Part shown: one piece after another, positions 10,118-18,333 of the stretch | Position numbering within the stretch: position 1 is the stretch's first letter | How the letters are laid out: each line of letters starts with the position of its first letter | NCBI GenBank assembly: GCA_003023645.1 | Contig: PXYQ01000005.1 | Coordinates: 1 to 35,950, forward strand | Direction of reading: 5' to 3' | From: Candidatus Arcticimaribacter sp. | GTDB lineage: Bacteria; Bacteroidota; Bacteroidia; Flavobacteriales; Flavobacteriaceae | Length of the DNA: 35,950 nucleotides | The notes under the pieces: generated by a model | Seen by the model: only the letters and a program-made list of their open reading frames with translations | Told to the model about the DNA's origin: nothing | Databases searched by the model: none | Position numbers and translations under genes: made by a program

Positions 10118-11491
10118 ATGAAAACAATCAAACAAATCTTATTTGTATGTGCAATGACATTAGCATTTTCAAGTGCTACTGCTCAAGATGCAAACAACCC
10201 GTGGGTTATCACACTTGGAGCAAATGCAATCGATGCTTATCCTACAAATTTACCTAGTTCAGATATTTATGGGCCACAAGGAAAATGGTTTAGTGAATTT
10301 TTCAACACTAAAGATCATTGGAATATCCTTCCAGCAGTAACAACGATCGGAGTTAATCGTTTTTTGAGTGACGGATTCTCAATAGGAGGACGTTTATCTT
10401 TAAATGAGATTACTAAAATAGGAAACGACAGATCTCCTAACTTTTCATACCAAGCATTAGACTTGATTGTACGTCGTTCTTTAGTTAAAGGAACTTCAGC
10501 TTGGGATCCTTTTGTTGAATTAGGTGGAGGTTACACTTGGTTTTCAGGTGATGGAACTCCTTCTTTTAATCTTGGTGCTGGTTTAAGTTACTGGATTAAT
10601 GATAATGTTGGTATTACGTATCAAACAGCTTACAAACATACTTTTGAAACTCATGGTGTAAGACACTTTCAACATGTATTTGGTGTAGCACTTAAATTTG
10701 GTGGTATCGATACAGACGGAGATGGTGTATATGATCAGTTCGATGAATGTCCTGAAGTTGCAGGCTTAGAAGAATTTGGCGGTTGTCCTGACACTGACGG
10801 TGATGGTATAGCGGATCGCGATGATGCTTGTCCAGAAGCTGCAGGTTCTGCAGAAATGAATGGTTGTCCTGACACTGATGGTGATGGAATATCTGACATC
10901 AATGACGCTTGTCCTGAGTTAGCTGGTACTGCCGCTATGAATGGTTGTCCTGATTCTGACGGAGATGGTATCAACGAAAAAGACGATGCATGTCCTACTG
11001 AAGCTGGACCGATTGCAAATAATGGATGTCCTTGGCCAGATTCTGATTCTGACGGAGTTGCAGATAGAGATGACGCTTGTCCAACACTTGCTGGCCCTGC
11101 ATCAAATAATGGATGTCCTGTTATTCCAGACGCGGTAATTGCTGAGTTGAATACAGAAGGTTCTATGATTCGTTTTAGAGCAGAAAGTTCAACGATCATG
11201 GGAGAAGAATCTCAGGTTGTTTTAGCAAAAATAAAATCAATATTAGATAGCTACCCAAAAAGTCAAGTTGTTGTTGAAGGTTATGCTTCAAGCGATGGAA
11301 GTAAAGGGTACAATCAAAAGCTGTCTGAAGAGCGCGCAGCTTCCGTTAAGGATGCTTTAACCGCTCTTGGTGCAGATACAGGTCGTATTTCTACTGTAGG
11401 TTTTGGAGAAGAAAAACCTTTAGGAGATAACAACCGTGCTGCTGGAAGAAAAATCAATAGAAGAGTTCAGTTTGCCGTTGGTAAAAACTAG
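10118..11491 (+). CDS. OmpA-family outer membrane protein with thrombospondin type 3 repeats (flavobacterial P60-like)
   Basis: 457 aa; signal peptide [23 protein letters not shown], beta-barrel, DTDGDGI..D.CP repeats, C-terminal OmpA peptidoglycan-binding [31 protein letters not shown]...[10 protein letters not shown]. Confidence 0.93.
   Translation: MKTIKQILFVCAMTLAFSSATAQDANNPWVITLGANAIDAYPTNLPSSDIYGPQGKWFSEFFNTKDHWNILPAVTTIGVNRFLSDGFSIGGRLSLNEITKIGNDRSPNFSYQALDLIVRRSLVKGTSAWDPFVELGGGYTWFSGDGTPSFNLGAGLSYWINDNVGITYQTAYKHTFETHGVRHFQHVFGVALKFGGIDTDGDGVYDQFDECPEVAGLEEFGGCPDTDGDGIADRDDACPEAAGSAEMNGCPDTDGDGISDINDACPELAGTAAMNGCPDSDGDGINEKDDACPTEAGPIANNGCPWPDSDSDGVADRDDACPTLAGPASNNGCPVIPDAVIAELNTEGSMIRFRAESSTIMGEESQVVLAKIKSILDSYPKSQVVVEGYASSDGSKGYNQKLSEERAASVKDALTALGADTGRISTVGFGEEKPLGDNNRAAGRKINRRVQFAVGKN
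10714..11126 (+). repeat. Tandem thrombospondin type 3 (calcium-binding) repeats in the OmpA gene
   Basis: About five diverged units of [DS]xDGDGIxDxxDACPxxAGxxxxNGCP, with related DNA units (gaCacTgaCGGtGATGGtaTa ... GCTTGTCC ... GGTTGTCCT). Confidence 0.88.
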
Positions 11492-11510
11492 AACATTTTT
11501 ATATCTATAC

Positions 11511-11540
11511 AAAAGCCTTGCAATTGCAAGGCTTTTTTTT
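11511..11540 (+). terminator. Rho-independent terminator after the OmpA gene
   Basis: aaaagccttgcaattgcaaggctttttttt: near-perfect inverted repeat plus T tract. Confidence 0.88.
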
Positions 11541-11596
11541 TACATCTATTTTAGATCAATGTCTAGTAATATGATATCATTTCTTTATTTTTAAGG

Positions 11597-14332
11597 GTGA
11601 AAACATTTTTAGAAGAAGCTGTATCTGAAATCCTCTCTAGTCATTCGACTATCGATGAGTTAATCATTATTCTTCCAAGCAGAAGAGCAGGTGTATTTTT
11701 TAAAGACGCACTAACTGCCCAATTGACCGTTCCAATTTTGTCTCCTAGAATATTCAGTATTGAAGAATTTATTCAAGAAATATCTACTCTAAAGTTAGCT
11801 CCATCTACAGCTGCTCTTATTGATTTTTATGAAATCTATAACGCAAATACTCCCAAGGAGTATTTGGATTCTTTTGAAGAATTTATTCGATGGGCTCCCT
11901 CGCTTTTAAAAGATTTTTCTGATTTAGATGCTTACCTCATAGAAGTGGATTCTGCATTTGAATACCTAAGTTCTTATCACGCTATTGGAACTCTTTTAGA
12001 AGATGACGCAACCTACGAGAAACAACAATTTTTTTGGCAATCGTTAGCCAATTACTTTGAGCTACACAAAACTTCTTTGAATTCAAAAGGCATGGGAACC
12101 TTAGGGATGTTGTACAGAGAAGCTGTAGATTCGGTTGAAATATACCTACAGAACACAAATAAGACGCATTACTTTATTGGTTTTAATGCCCTCAATACGG
12201 CAGAATCAAATTTACTGCAAGCCTTTTTAGAAGCAGATCGAGCAGAAGTGCTTTGGGATATTGATCAATACTTTTTTCAAGATCAACAACACGCAGCAGG
12301 TCGTTTTATACAACGCCACCATAAGGAATGGAATTATTATAGGCGTAAAAGTAAGCCAAAATTCCCATCTCATTTTGAAGAACCAAAAGAGATCAAAATC
12401 ATCGGAATTCCGAAGAATATCGGGCAGGCGAAATACGCAGCTTCCCTTTTGAAAAAAACTGCTTCTGACTCGGACGCACTTGCCAAAACGGCCCTTGTTT
12501 TGGGGAACGAATCTATTCTGATTCCGATTTTATCAGGCCTTCCAGCAGAAGTTGACCAGTGGAATGTAACGATGGGCTATCCGTTATTGAACACTCCAGT
12601 TGCTTCATTTTTTAATCATGTTTTTGAAATGCACCTTAAGGCTTCCGAGTCTGGATTTTCATATCAAGATGTTCTTCGAGTTTTAAGTTTTGATTGGATT
12701 CGTGATGCTTTACAAATCAATTCAAATAAGGGTTCTACTTTTTTCACTAGCCTGTCTAATTCTAATAAAGCATTTCTAAGAACAAAAGAGTTACAACCAC
12801 TTTTAGACCACCCAGTAGGGGTTTTAATTTTCACTCCCTTCGATACTGTTCATAGTTTTGTCAATCGGATTTTCACTTGTACGGTTGCGATTCAAGAATA
12901 CTTTAAAAAAGAAAACCGTTCAGAATACATATTGTTTCCTACTTATTTTACTTTAATTCAAGAAATCGTACAGCAGTTAATCAACATGGGCGATACGCTT
13001 AAATCGATTGACACAATGCGCGGAATTCATTTCTTATGGAATGAGTTGATACAGTCTTTATCGATAGACTATAAAGGAAACCCAATGGGAGGAGTTCAGA
13101 TTATGGGGATGTTAGAAACTCGAGTTTTAGATTTTGACACCATAATCCTCACCAATGTTAATGAAGGAATTCTTCCAATGGGAAGGTCTTCACAGAGTAT
13201 ATTTCCATTTGCATTAAAGCGAAAACTGGGCTTGCCTACTTTTTTAGATAATGATGCGATTTACACCTATCATTTTTATCGTTTATTACAACGCGCAAAG
13301 AACATTACACTGCTTTATAATACCGAAAGCGAAGGGCTAAATTCTGGAGAGCCAAGTAGGTTTATTCATCAATTACGTTTTTTGGGTTTAGCACAACACA
13401 AGCTTAGGGAGCAGTTTGTGTCAGCACCAACTCAAAGTCCTGAACCCAATAAAATTGAGGTTTATAAAACTCCAGAAGTTCTCGAAATTCTTCACAGTAA
13501 AGCAACGGCTGGTTTTTCGCCCTCTTCTTTAAGTGTTTATTTAAGAGATCCCCTACGTTTTTATAAAGAAAAAGTTCTTGGGGTTAGAGAAGAAAACTCC
13601 TTAGATAGTGTTTTGTCTTTGATGGATAGTGGAACCATTGCTCACGACACCTTAGAAGAACTTTACACCCCTTTTCTGAATAAACCCTTGGAGGTGGAAG
13701 ATTATAGGGTTATGGAGCAGGAAACATCTGCTATGCTTCTAAAGCACTATCGTAAAGTTTTTGGAGGTGACGAAAAAGTAACAGGTAAAAGCCTTTTAAT
13801 GCTTCATGCTTTAGAACAAAGTATTTTAAGGTTGTTTGCAGTTGAAAAAGATCAAATTCAAAAGGGAAACGTTCTAACGATTTTAGAATTAGAACAGGCA
13901 TTTGAATATCCATTGATGGTCGAAGGAGTTGGGCAGGTTCTTTTGAAAGGTAAAATTGACCGAATTGATCGGTACAATGGAGTTCTTCGCATTATTGATT
14001 ATAAGTCAGGTAAAATTGACCCAGCTAAGCTTAGAATATCAGATTGGGATGTATTTAAAGGCGACACGAAACGACTTCCTCTTTTTCAAATCCTACTCTA
14101 TTCGTACGTGAATAAAGCAATCTTAGAGACAGAACAGACTCTTGTGGCTGGGATCATTAGTTTCAAAAACATGGATGCTTACGTTCTTCCTTTTGGTATA
14201 AAACCTGACGGTAAAGGGAAGGTTGTTAGTGAATTAAACCTTGAGATTTTATCCTCTTTTGAGGAGGTCTTAGTAGGATTAATTCAAGAAATATTTGATG
14301 TTTCTAAGCCTTTTGCTTCTTTAGAAGAGTAG
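11597..14332 (+). CDS. addB: AddB-like PD-(D/E)XK nuclease / inactivated helicase-fold protein (GTG start)
   Basis: 911 aa; N-terminal IILPSRRAGVFFKDAL, MGMLETRVLDFDTIILTNVNEGILP, C-terminal GTIAHDTLEELY...LLKGKIDRIDRYNGVLRIIDYKSGKI. Confidence 0.8.
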   Translation: MKTFLEEAVSEILSSHSTIDELIIILPSRRAGVFFKDALTAQLTVPILSPRIFSIEEFIQEISTLKLAPSTAALIDFYEIYNANTPKEYLDSFEEFIRWAPSLLKDFSDLDAYLIEVDSAFEYLSSYHAIGTLLEDDATYEKQQFFWQSLANYFELHKTSLNSKGMGTLGMLYREAVDSVEIYLQNTNKTHYFIGFNALNTAESNLLQAFLEADRAEVLWDIDQYFFQDQQHAAGRFIQRHHKEWNYYRRKSKPKFPSHFEEPKEIKIIGIPKNIGQAKYAASLLKKTASDSDALAKTALVLGNESILIPILSGLPAEVDQWNVTMGYPLLNTPVASFFNHVFEMHLKASESGFSYQDVLRVLSFDWIRDALQINSNKGSTFFTSLSNSNKAFLRTKELQPLLDHPVGVLIFTPFDTVHSFVNRIFTCTVAIQEYFKKENRSEYILFPTYFTLIQEIVQQLINMGDTLKSIDTMRGIHFLWNELIQSLSIDYKGNPMGGVQIMGMLETRVLDFDTIILTNVNEGILPMGRSSQSIFPFALKRKLGLPTFLDNDAIYTYHFYRLLQRAKNITLLYNTESEGLNSGEPSRFIHQLRFLGLAQHKLREQFVSAPTQSPEPNKIEVYKTPEVLEILHSKATAGFSPSSLSVYLRDPLRFYKEKVLGVREENSLDSVLSLMDSGTIAHDTLEELYTPFLNKPLEVEDYRVMEQETSAMLLKHYRKVFGGDEKVTGKSLLMLHALEQSILRLFAVEKDQIQKGNVLTILELEQAFEYPLMVEGVGQVLLKGKIDRIDRYNGVLRIIDYKSGKIDPAKLRISDWDVFKGDTKRLPLFQILLYSYVNKAILETEQTLVAGIISFKNMDAYVLPFGIKPDGKGKVVSELNLEILSSFEEVLVGLIQEIFDVSKPFASLEE

Positions 14333-14372
14333 TCTGCCATTTTATTATTAGATTTACAGTACTATATTCATT

Positions 14373-15284
14373 ATGGCAAAAAAGAAGGACCTAGAACGGG
14401 GTAAGCTAAGTTGGTATCTACGACTGATAACCCTTGGTGATCGTTTCTCTTATCAAGACTTCTTTGATCGATTTAAAAAAGGCTTTGTAGAATTCCTAAT
14501 TGTATTTTTTGGGGTACTAGTTTCTTTTTCTGTAGAACAGCAGGGAGAAAATTTTGGTGACCGTGAATCTAATATTGACAACCTTACAGGTCTTCGTGAT
14601 GAATTGGTTGATATGCACGAATATACTTTAGAATATATTGCTCAAAACGAATGGGTAACGGAAATGTACAACGAGCAGTATTTACGTTGGGATCAAGACC
14701 ATGATAGTGTTTTCATTAATTATGAGTCAGACGAAGATTTTCATTATGCTCCAATGACTTTCTATACCAATCGAGATGCCTTCAATCCGCCTCGAGTTGT
14801 ATACGATGCCATTAAATTGGATGGAACCTTTCGTTTTTTAGGTTCGGATATTGGTCGCCTGATTAACAATAACTACGACGGAACAGATTTGAAGTATTTA
14901 ATCACAAATACAGATAAAGAAGAAAAAGGTTTTATTGACGACTTTTCAAACCGTTTAGGGCATCAATGGGTATTTGATTTGAAAGAAATTGATGTTGAGG
15001 ATACCGATTTTTGGGTTAACAATCGAAAATATATTCAAAGTGACTACTTCATCAAGTATAACTTGTTTAAACGAATCGAGCTATGGCGTCAGATCAGAGA
15101 ACAGCTTGATGATTATGATGTAAACTTACAAGAAAACATCAAAGTGTTAAACAAGGTTATAGCTGAAAAAGAAACTGAAATTGTAATTGTTTGGTGGTGG
15201 TTTAGTCGACCAAGCTGGCTACAAGCTTCCCAGAAATTAGAGCCGGAGGAACCCCAGGACCCGGAACCGTCAGTTGACCAGTAA
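14373..15284 (+). CDS. Hypothetical single-TM protein resembling DUF6090-type proteins of Bacteroidetes
   Basis: 303 aa; short cytoplasmic N-terminus, TM segment FVEFLIVFFGVLVSFSVEQ, then a hydrophilic helical region. Last 83 bp are antisense to crtI. Confidence 0.65.
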   Translation: MAKKKDLERGKLSWYLRLITLGDRFSYQDFFDRFKKGFVEFLIVFFGVLVSFSVEQQGENFGDRESNIDNLTGLRDELVDMHEYTLEYIAQNEWVTEMYNEQYLRWDQDHDSVFINYESDEDFHYAPMTFYTNRDAFNPPRVVYDAIKLDGTFRFLGSDIGRLINNNYDGTDLKYLITNTDKEEKGFIDDFSNRLGHQWVFDLKEIDVEDTDFWVNNRKYIQSDYFIKYNLFKRIELWRQIREQLDDYDVNLQENIKVLNKVIAEKETEIVIVWWWFSRPSWLQASQKLEPEEPQDPEPSVDQ

Positions 15285-16653
15285 AGAATAAGTTTTCTAC
15301 CTTTTTACTTTTTAATTTAGGGCGTAAAAATGCTGTCTGTAGTAGGGTGTTCGCCATGCCGTACGCATTTCCTTTGTAAGAGTTATATTCACTAACAAAG
15401 TCATTCACACAAAAAGATTCCTTGAATAAAATGGCATCTTTGATCGACTGTTTTGTAAGGTGCTCTAGTCGCTCGATAACCATGTTAAAATATTTGTCTC
15501 TCATTTCTTCGGTATCTTCAATTCCAGGACCAATCGGAATTAAAAGAAAACAAGCCTCTTTTCCTTCAGGAGCCATAGAACTATCTGTTATAGAGGGGAA
15601 ATTGCCATAGAACAGAGGATCTTTTGGCCACTCAGGTGTATCGTATATACTTCGAGCATGTGCATCAAAATCTACATCAAAAAATAAGGTGTGATGCGAA
15701 ACGTTTTTAACTTTTTTATCCAGGCCAATGAAAAACAAGAGGGATGAAGGAGCAAACACTTTTTTGTCCCAATAAGCATCTGTATAACCTCTTTCTTTTG
15801 GTTTTAGCAGGGATTCAGAATGATTATAATCTGCACCACTAACAACAACGTCAGCATCAATTTGAACTCCATTAGCGATTACACCCGTTGCTTTTCCATT
15901 TTCAACACAAATGGTTTCAACATTCTGACTTGTAGTGAATTTTACTCCAAGTTCTTTAGCCATTTTGACCATTCCTTCAACGACACTGTACATTCCTTTT
16001 TCGGGATGCCAAGTACCTAAACCAAAGTCTGCAAAATTCATGAAATTATAAAAGGCAGGCGTATTGCTTGGTTTTGCACCAAGGAAGAGAACTGGAAATT
16101 GCAAAATTTGCGCAAGGCGTTCGTTTTTAAACTCTTTAGTGACTTCTTTTTTTATGGTACTCAAGAAGTATCCTACTTTTTTAACAGTTGCAGGTGTAAC
16201 CAACTCCAAAGCCGAAATCCCTGGTCGATAGACCAAATCTTTGATGGCAATATTGTAATTGTCTTCGGCTTTTTTGATGAATTTTTTAAGCTTAACAGCA
16301 CTTCCTGTTTCTTCAGCTTCAAATGCTGCATAAATTTTTTCTAGGGTATCTCCAATTTTAATTGATTCCATTTGATCAAAATACACTTCATATCCTGGAT
16401 CTAACTTTTCAAGTGTATAATAGTCGCTAACCTTTCGATCAAAGTCGCCAAAGAATTTTTCAAAAACATCGGGCATCCAATACCAAGATGGCCCAATGTC
16501 GAAGGTGAACCCATCTTTTTTAAATTGACGCGCACGGCCACCTGGGGTAGAATTTTTCTCTAATATTTGAACAGTGTGTCCAGCTTTTGCTAGGTAGCAA
16601 GCTGCGGACATTGAAGAAAAACCAGACCCAATAATGATGATATTCTTTTTCAT
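15202..16653 (-). CDS. crtI: Phytoene desaturase (CrtI family)
   Basis: 483 aa; IIIGSGFSSMSAACYLAKAGHTVQILEKNSTPGGRARQF FAD motif; C-terminal LFFTGQLTVPGPGVPPALISGKLVASLV. Confidence 0.92.
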   Translation of the reverse strand: MKKNIIIIGSGFSSMSAACYLAKAGHTVQILEKNSTPGGRARQFKKDGFTFDIGPSWYWMPDVFEKFFGDFDRKVSDYYTLEKLDPGYEVYFDQMESIKIGDTLEKIYAAFEAEETGSAVKLKKFIKKAEDNYNIAIKDLVYRPGISALELVTPATVKKVGYFLSTIKKEVTKEFKNERLAQILQFPVLFLGAKPSNTPAFYNFMNFADFGLGTWHPEKGMYSVVEGMVKMAKELGVKFTTSQNVETICVENGKATGVIANGVQIDADVVVSGADYNHSESLLKPKERGYTDAYWDKKVFAPSSLLFFIGLDKKVKNVSHHTLFFDVDFDAHARSIYDTPEWPKDPLFYGNFPSITDSSMAPEGKEACFLLIPIGPGIEDTEEMRDKYFNMVIERLEHLTKQSIKDAILFKESFCVNDFVSEYNSYKGNAYGMANTLLQTAFLRPKLKSKKVENLFFTGQLTVPGPGVPPALISGKLVASLVD

Positions 16654-16711
16654 AAAAGTAAAGATGTGCTAATAGATTGAGGCCAAGCCTTGTGAATTAT
16701 ATGCGTTGAGT

Positions 16712-17425
16712 CTAATTGTTTTCTTTGTTTCGATTTTCTTTTTCAATTCGAATTTCTTCAACAAAAGAAGCACTGATTACGCCAGTTGGGATAGCAACTA
16801 CTCCAATTCCAACAAGTGAAATTAATGTAGCAAACAGTTTTCCACCAACAGTTACTGGGTATACATCCCCGTAACCAACAGTCGCTAGCGACACTGTAGC
16901 CCACCAGATTGATTCCGTTATGCTTGAGAATTTTTCAGGTTGTGCTTCATTCTCTAAATAATAAATAGCAGATGCTGAAAAAAGTATGGTTAAAACCGAA
17001 AGGAATAAGGTGAATATAAGTTCGGCCTTTACTCCGGCTAAAGATTTTGTGAAGACACGCAACGAGTTACTGTTTCTTCCAAGTTTAAAAATACGAGTCA
17101 ATCTAAATAATCTTAAAATCCGTAGGAATCGACCATCTAATTTCATGAATTGATTCAAGTAAAACGGGAGTATAGAAATCAAATCAATGAGTCCGAATAA
17201 ACTAAAAACATAGTTTGCAACACCTCTTTTACCTTCAGTAACAAAGGCATGGTAAACACGATAGATGTATTCTCCCGAAAAAATCAGTATAGAAATAAAT
17301 TCAAAAGCATGAAAATAAGTGCCATAGGCAACTCTTAAACTCAAATGAGATTCGAGCACCATAGCAAAAACATTTACGATAATTAATACGTAAATGAATC
17401 GGTCAAATAAATTGAATGATTTCAA
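16712..17425 (-). CDS. Voltage-gated-type potassium/ion channel (6 TM, TTG start)
   Basis: 237 aa; S4-like RFLRILRLFRLTRIFKLGRNS, selectivity filter SLATVGYGDVYPVT. First codon is TTG (17425-17423), overlapping the TGA of an upstream small ORF. Confidence 0.87.
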   Translation of the reverse strand: MKSFNLFDRFIYVLIIVNVFAMVLESHLSLRVAYGTYFHAFEFISILIFSGEYIYRVYHAFVTEGKRGVANYVFSLFGLIDLISILPFYLNQFMKLDGRFLRILRLFRLTRIFKLGRNSNSLRVFTKSLAGVKAELIFTLFLSVLTILFSASAIYYLENEAQPEKFSSITESIWWATVSLATVGYGDVYPVTVGGKLFATLISLVGIGVVAIPTGVISASFVEEIRIEKENRNKENN

Positions 17426-17511
17426 TTATTCTTCGATAAATCTCTTATGATTGCAATTACTACAAGTATGGAAGTAACAATAACAACATTTGCAACAAAA
17501 GTAGTGGTCAT
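17422..17511 (-). CDS. Putative 29-aa single-TM membrane peptide, overlapping the channel gene start
   Basis: ATG..TGA reads MTTTFVANVVIVTSILVVIAIIRDLSKNN; TGA overlaps the TTG start of the channel as TTGA. Not in the supplied ORF track (too short). Confidence 0.45.
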   Translation of the reverse strand: MTTTFVANVVIVTSILVVIAIIRDLSKNN

Positions 17512-17658
17512 AGATATAGCTTTTTATTACTTCAAAATTACTAAAATCTTTTGACACGAGATTCATGTTTTATTAGAAGAAATATTATAGTCCAAATCAC
17601 TTCGCTTTTTTTCGCTTTTGCTAACTTCTCTTCCTATCTTTATTGTGTTATATTATTT

Positions 17659-18333
17659 ATGAAAAACTTTACAACGCTGACACTATTCCATTTTAATTCT
17701 AATAGATTTTGGGCTTTTAAGCAAATGGGAATAGCCCCTTTTACGTTCCATAAAATTGAAGGCTTGGTGTTTTCTAAACTTATGGGTACTGGAGCTGGAG
17801 CTGGGTTTAGCTTGTTTCCAGATTTCTCAACCTATGCTTTTTTAGGCGTATGGGAAAGTGAGGCAAGTGCACAAGCTTTTTTTGAGTCCAGTAACTTCAT
17901 TAAAGAATATAAAAAACGAACCAATAAAATAAGAACCTTAAGTCTACGTCCTCTGCATAGTAGCGGAAAGTGGAGCGGTGAAAATCCCTTCGGGCCGAAT
18001 GTTGCAAAGGAAGATATGCCCCAAGGCAAGATTGCTATTATAACGCGCGCTACTTTACGTTGGAACCGTTTACTGTCTTTTTGGGCAGCAGTCCCAAAAG
18101 CCAGCAAAGCAATAGAAGCTGCTGAAGGAGTTCATTTTTATAAAGGCATAGGCGAGTGGCCTTTTATTCAACAAGCAACAATTAGCATTTGGGAGAACTT
18201 AGATGCGGTACATACTTTTGCTTATAAAGGTAAAGCCCATTCTGAAATTGTAAAAGACACCCGAAAGAAGAAATGGTATAAAGAAGACATGTTTTCTCGG
18301 TTTGAACTTTTAAATGATGTGACTTATGAGTAA
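17659..18333 (+). CDS. crtA: Spheroidene monooxygenase (CrtA)-family carotenoid ketolase
   Basis: MKNFTTLTLFHFNSNRFWAFKQMGIAPFTFHKIEGLVFSKLMGTGAGAGFSLFPDFSTYAFLGVW...; CrtA-like GTGAGxGFxxxPD and Trp-rich layout; next to crtD. Upstream in-frame extension from 17551 (TTG) judged unlikely. Confidence 0.8.
   Translation: MKNFTTLTLFHFNSNRFWAFKQMGIAPFTFHKIEGLVFSKLMGTGAGAGFSLFPDFSTYAFLGVWESEASAQAFFESSNFIKEYKKRTNKIRTLSLRPLHSSGKWSGENPFGPNVAKEDMPQGKIAIITRATLRWNRLLSFWAAVPKASKAIEAAEGVHFYKGIGEWPFIQQATISIWENLDAVHTFAYKGKAHSEIVKDTRKKKWYKEDMFSRFELLNDVTYE

Noticed and set aside
10735-11199. 154-aa antisense ORF over the OmpA gene
   Set aside because: Repetitive translation ([26 protein letters not shown]...) is the mirror of the TSP3 repeats; no independent coding evidence.
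17551-17658. 36-aa N-terminal extension of CrtA starting at TTG
   Set aside because: Would occupy the divergent promoter region; ATG 17659 gives the expected CrtA N-terminus.
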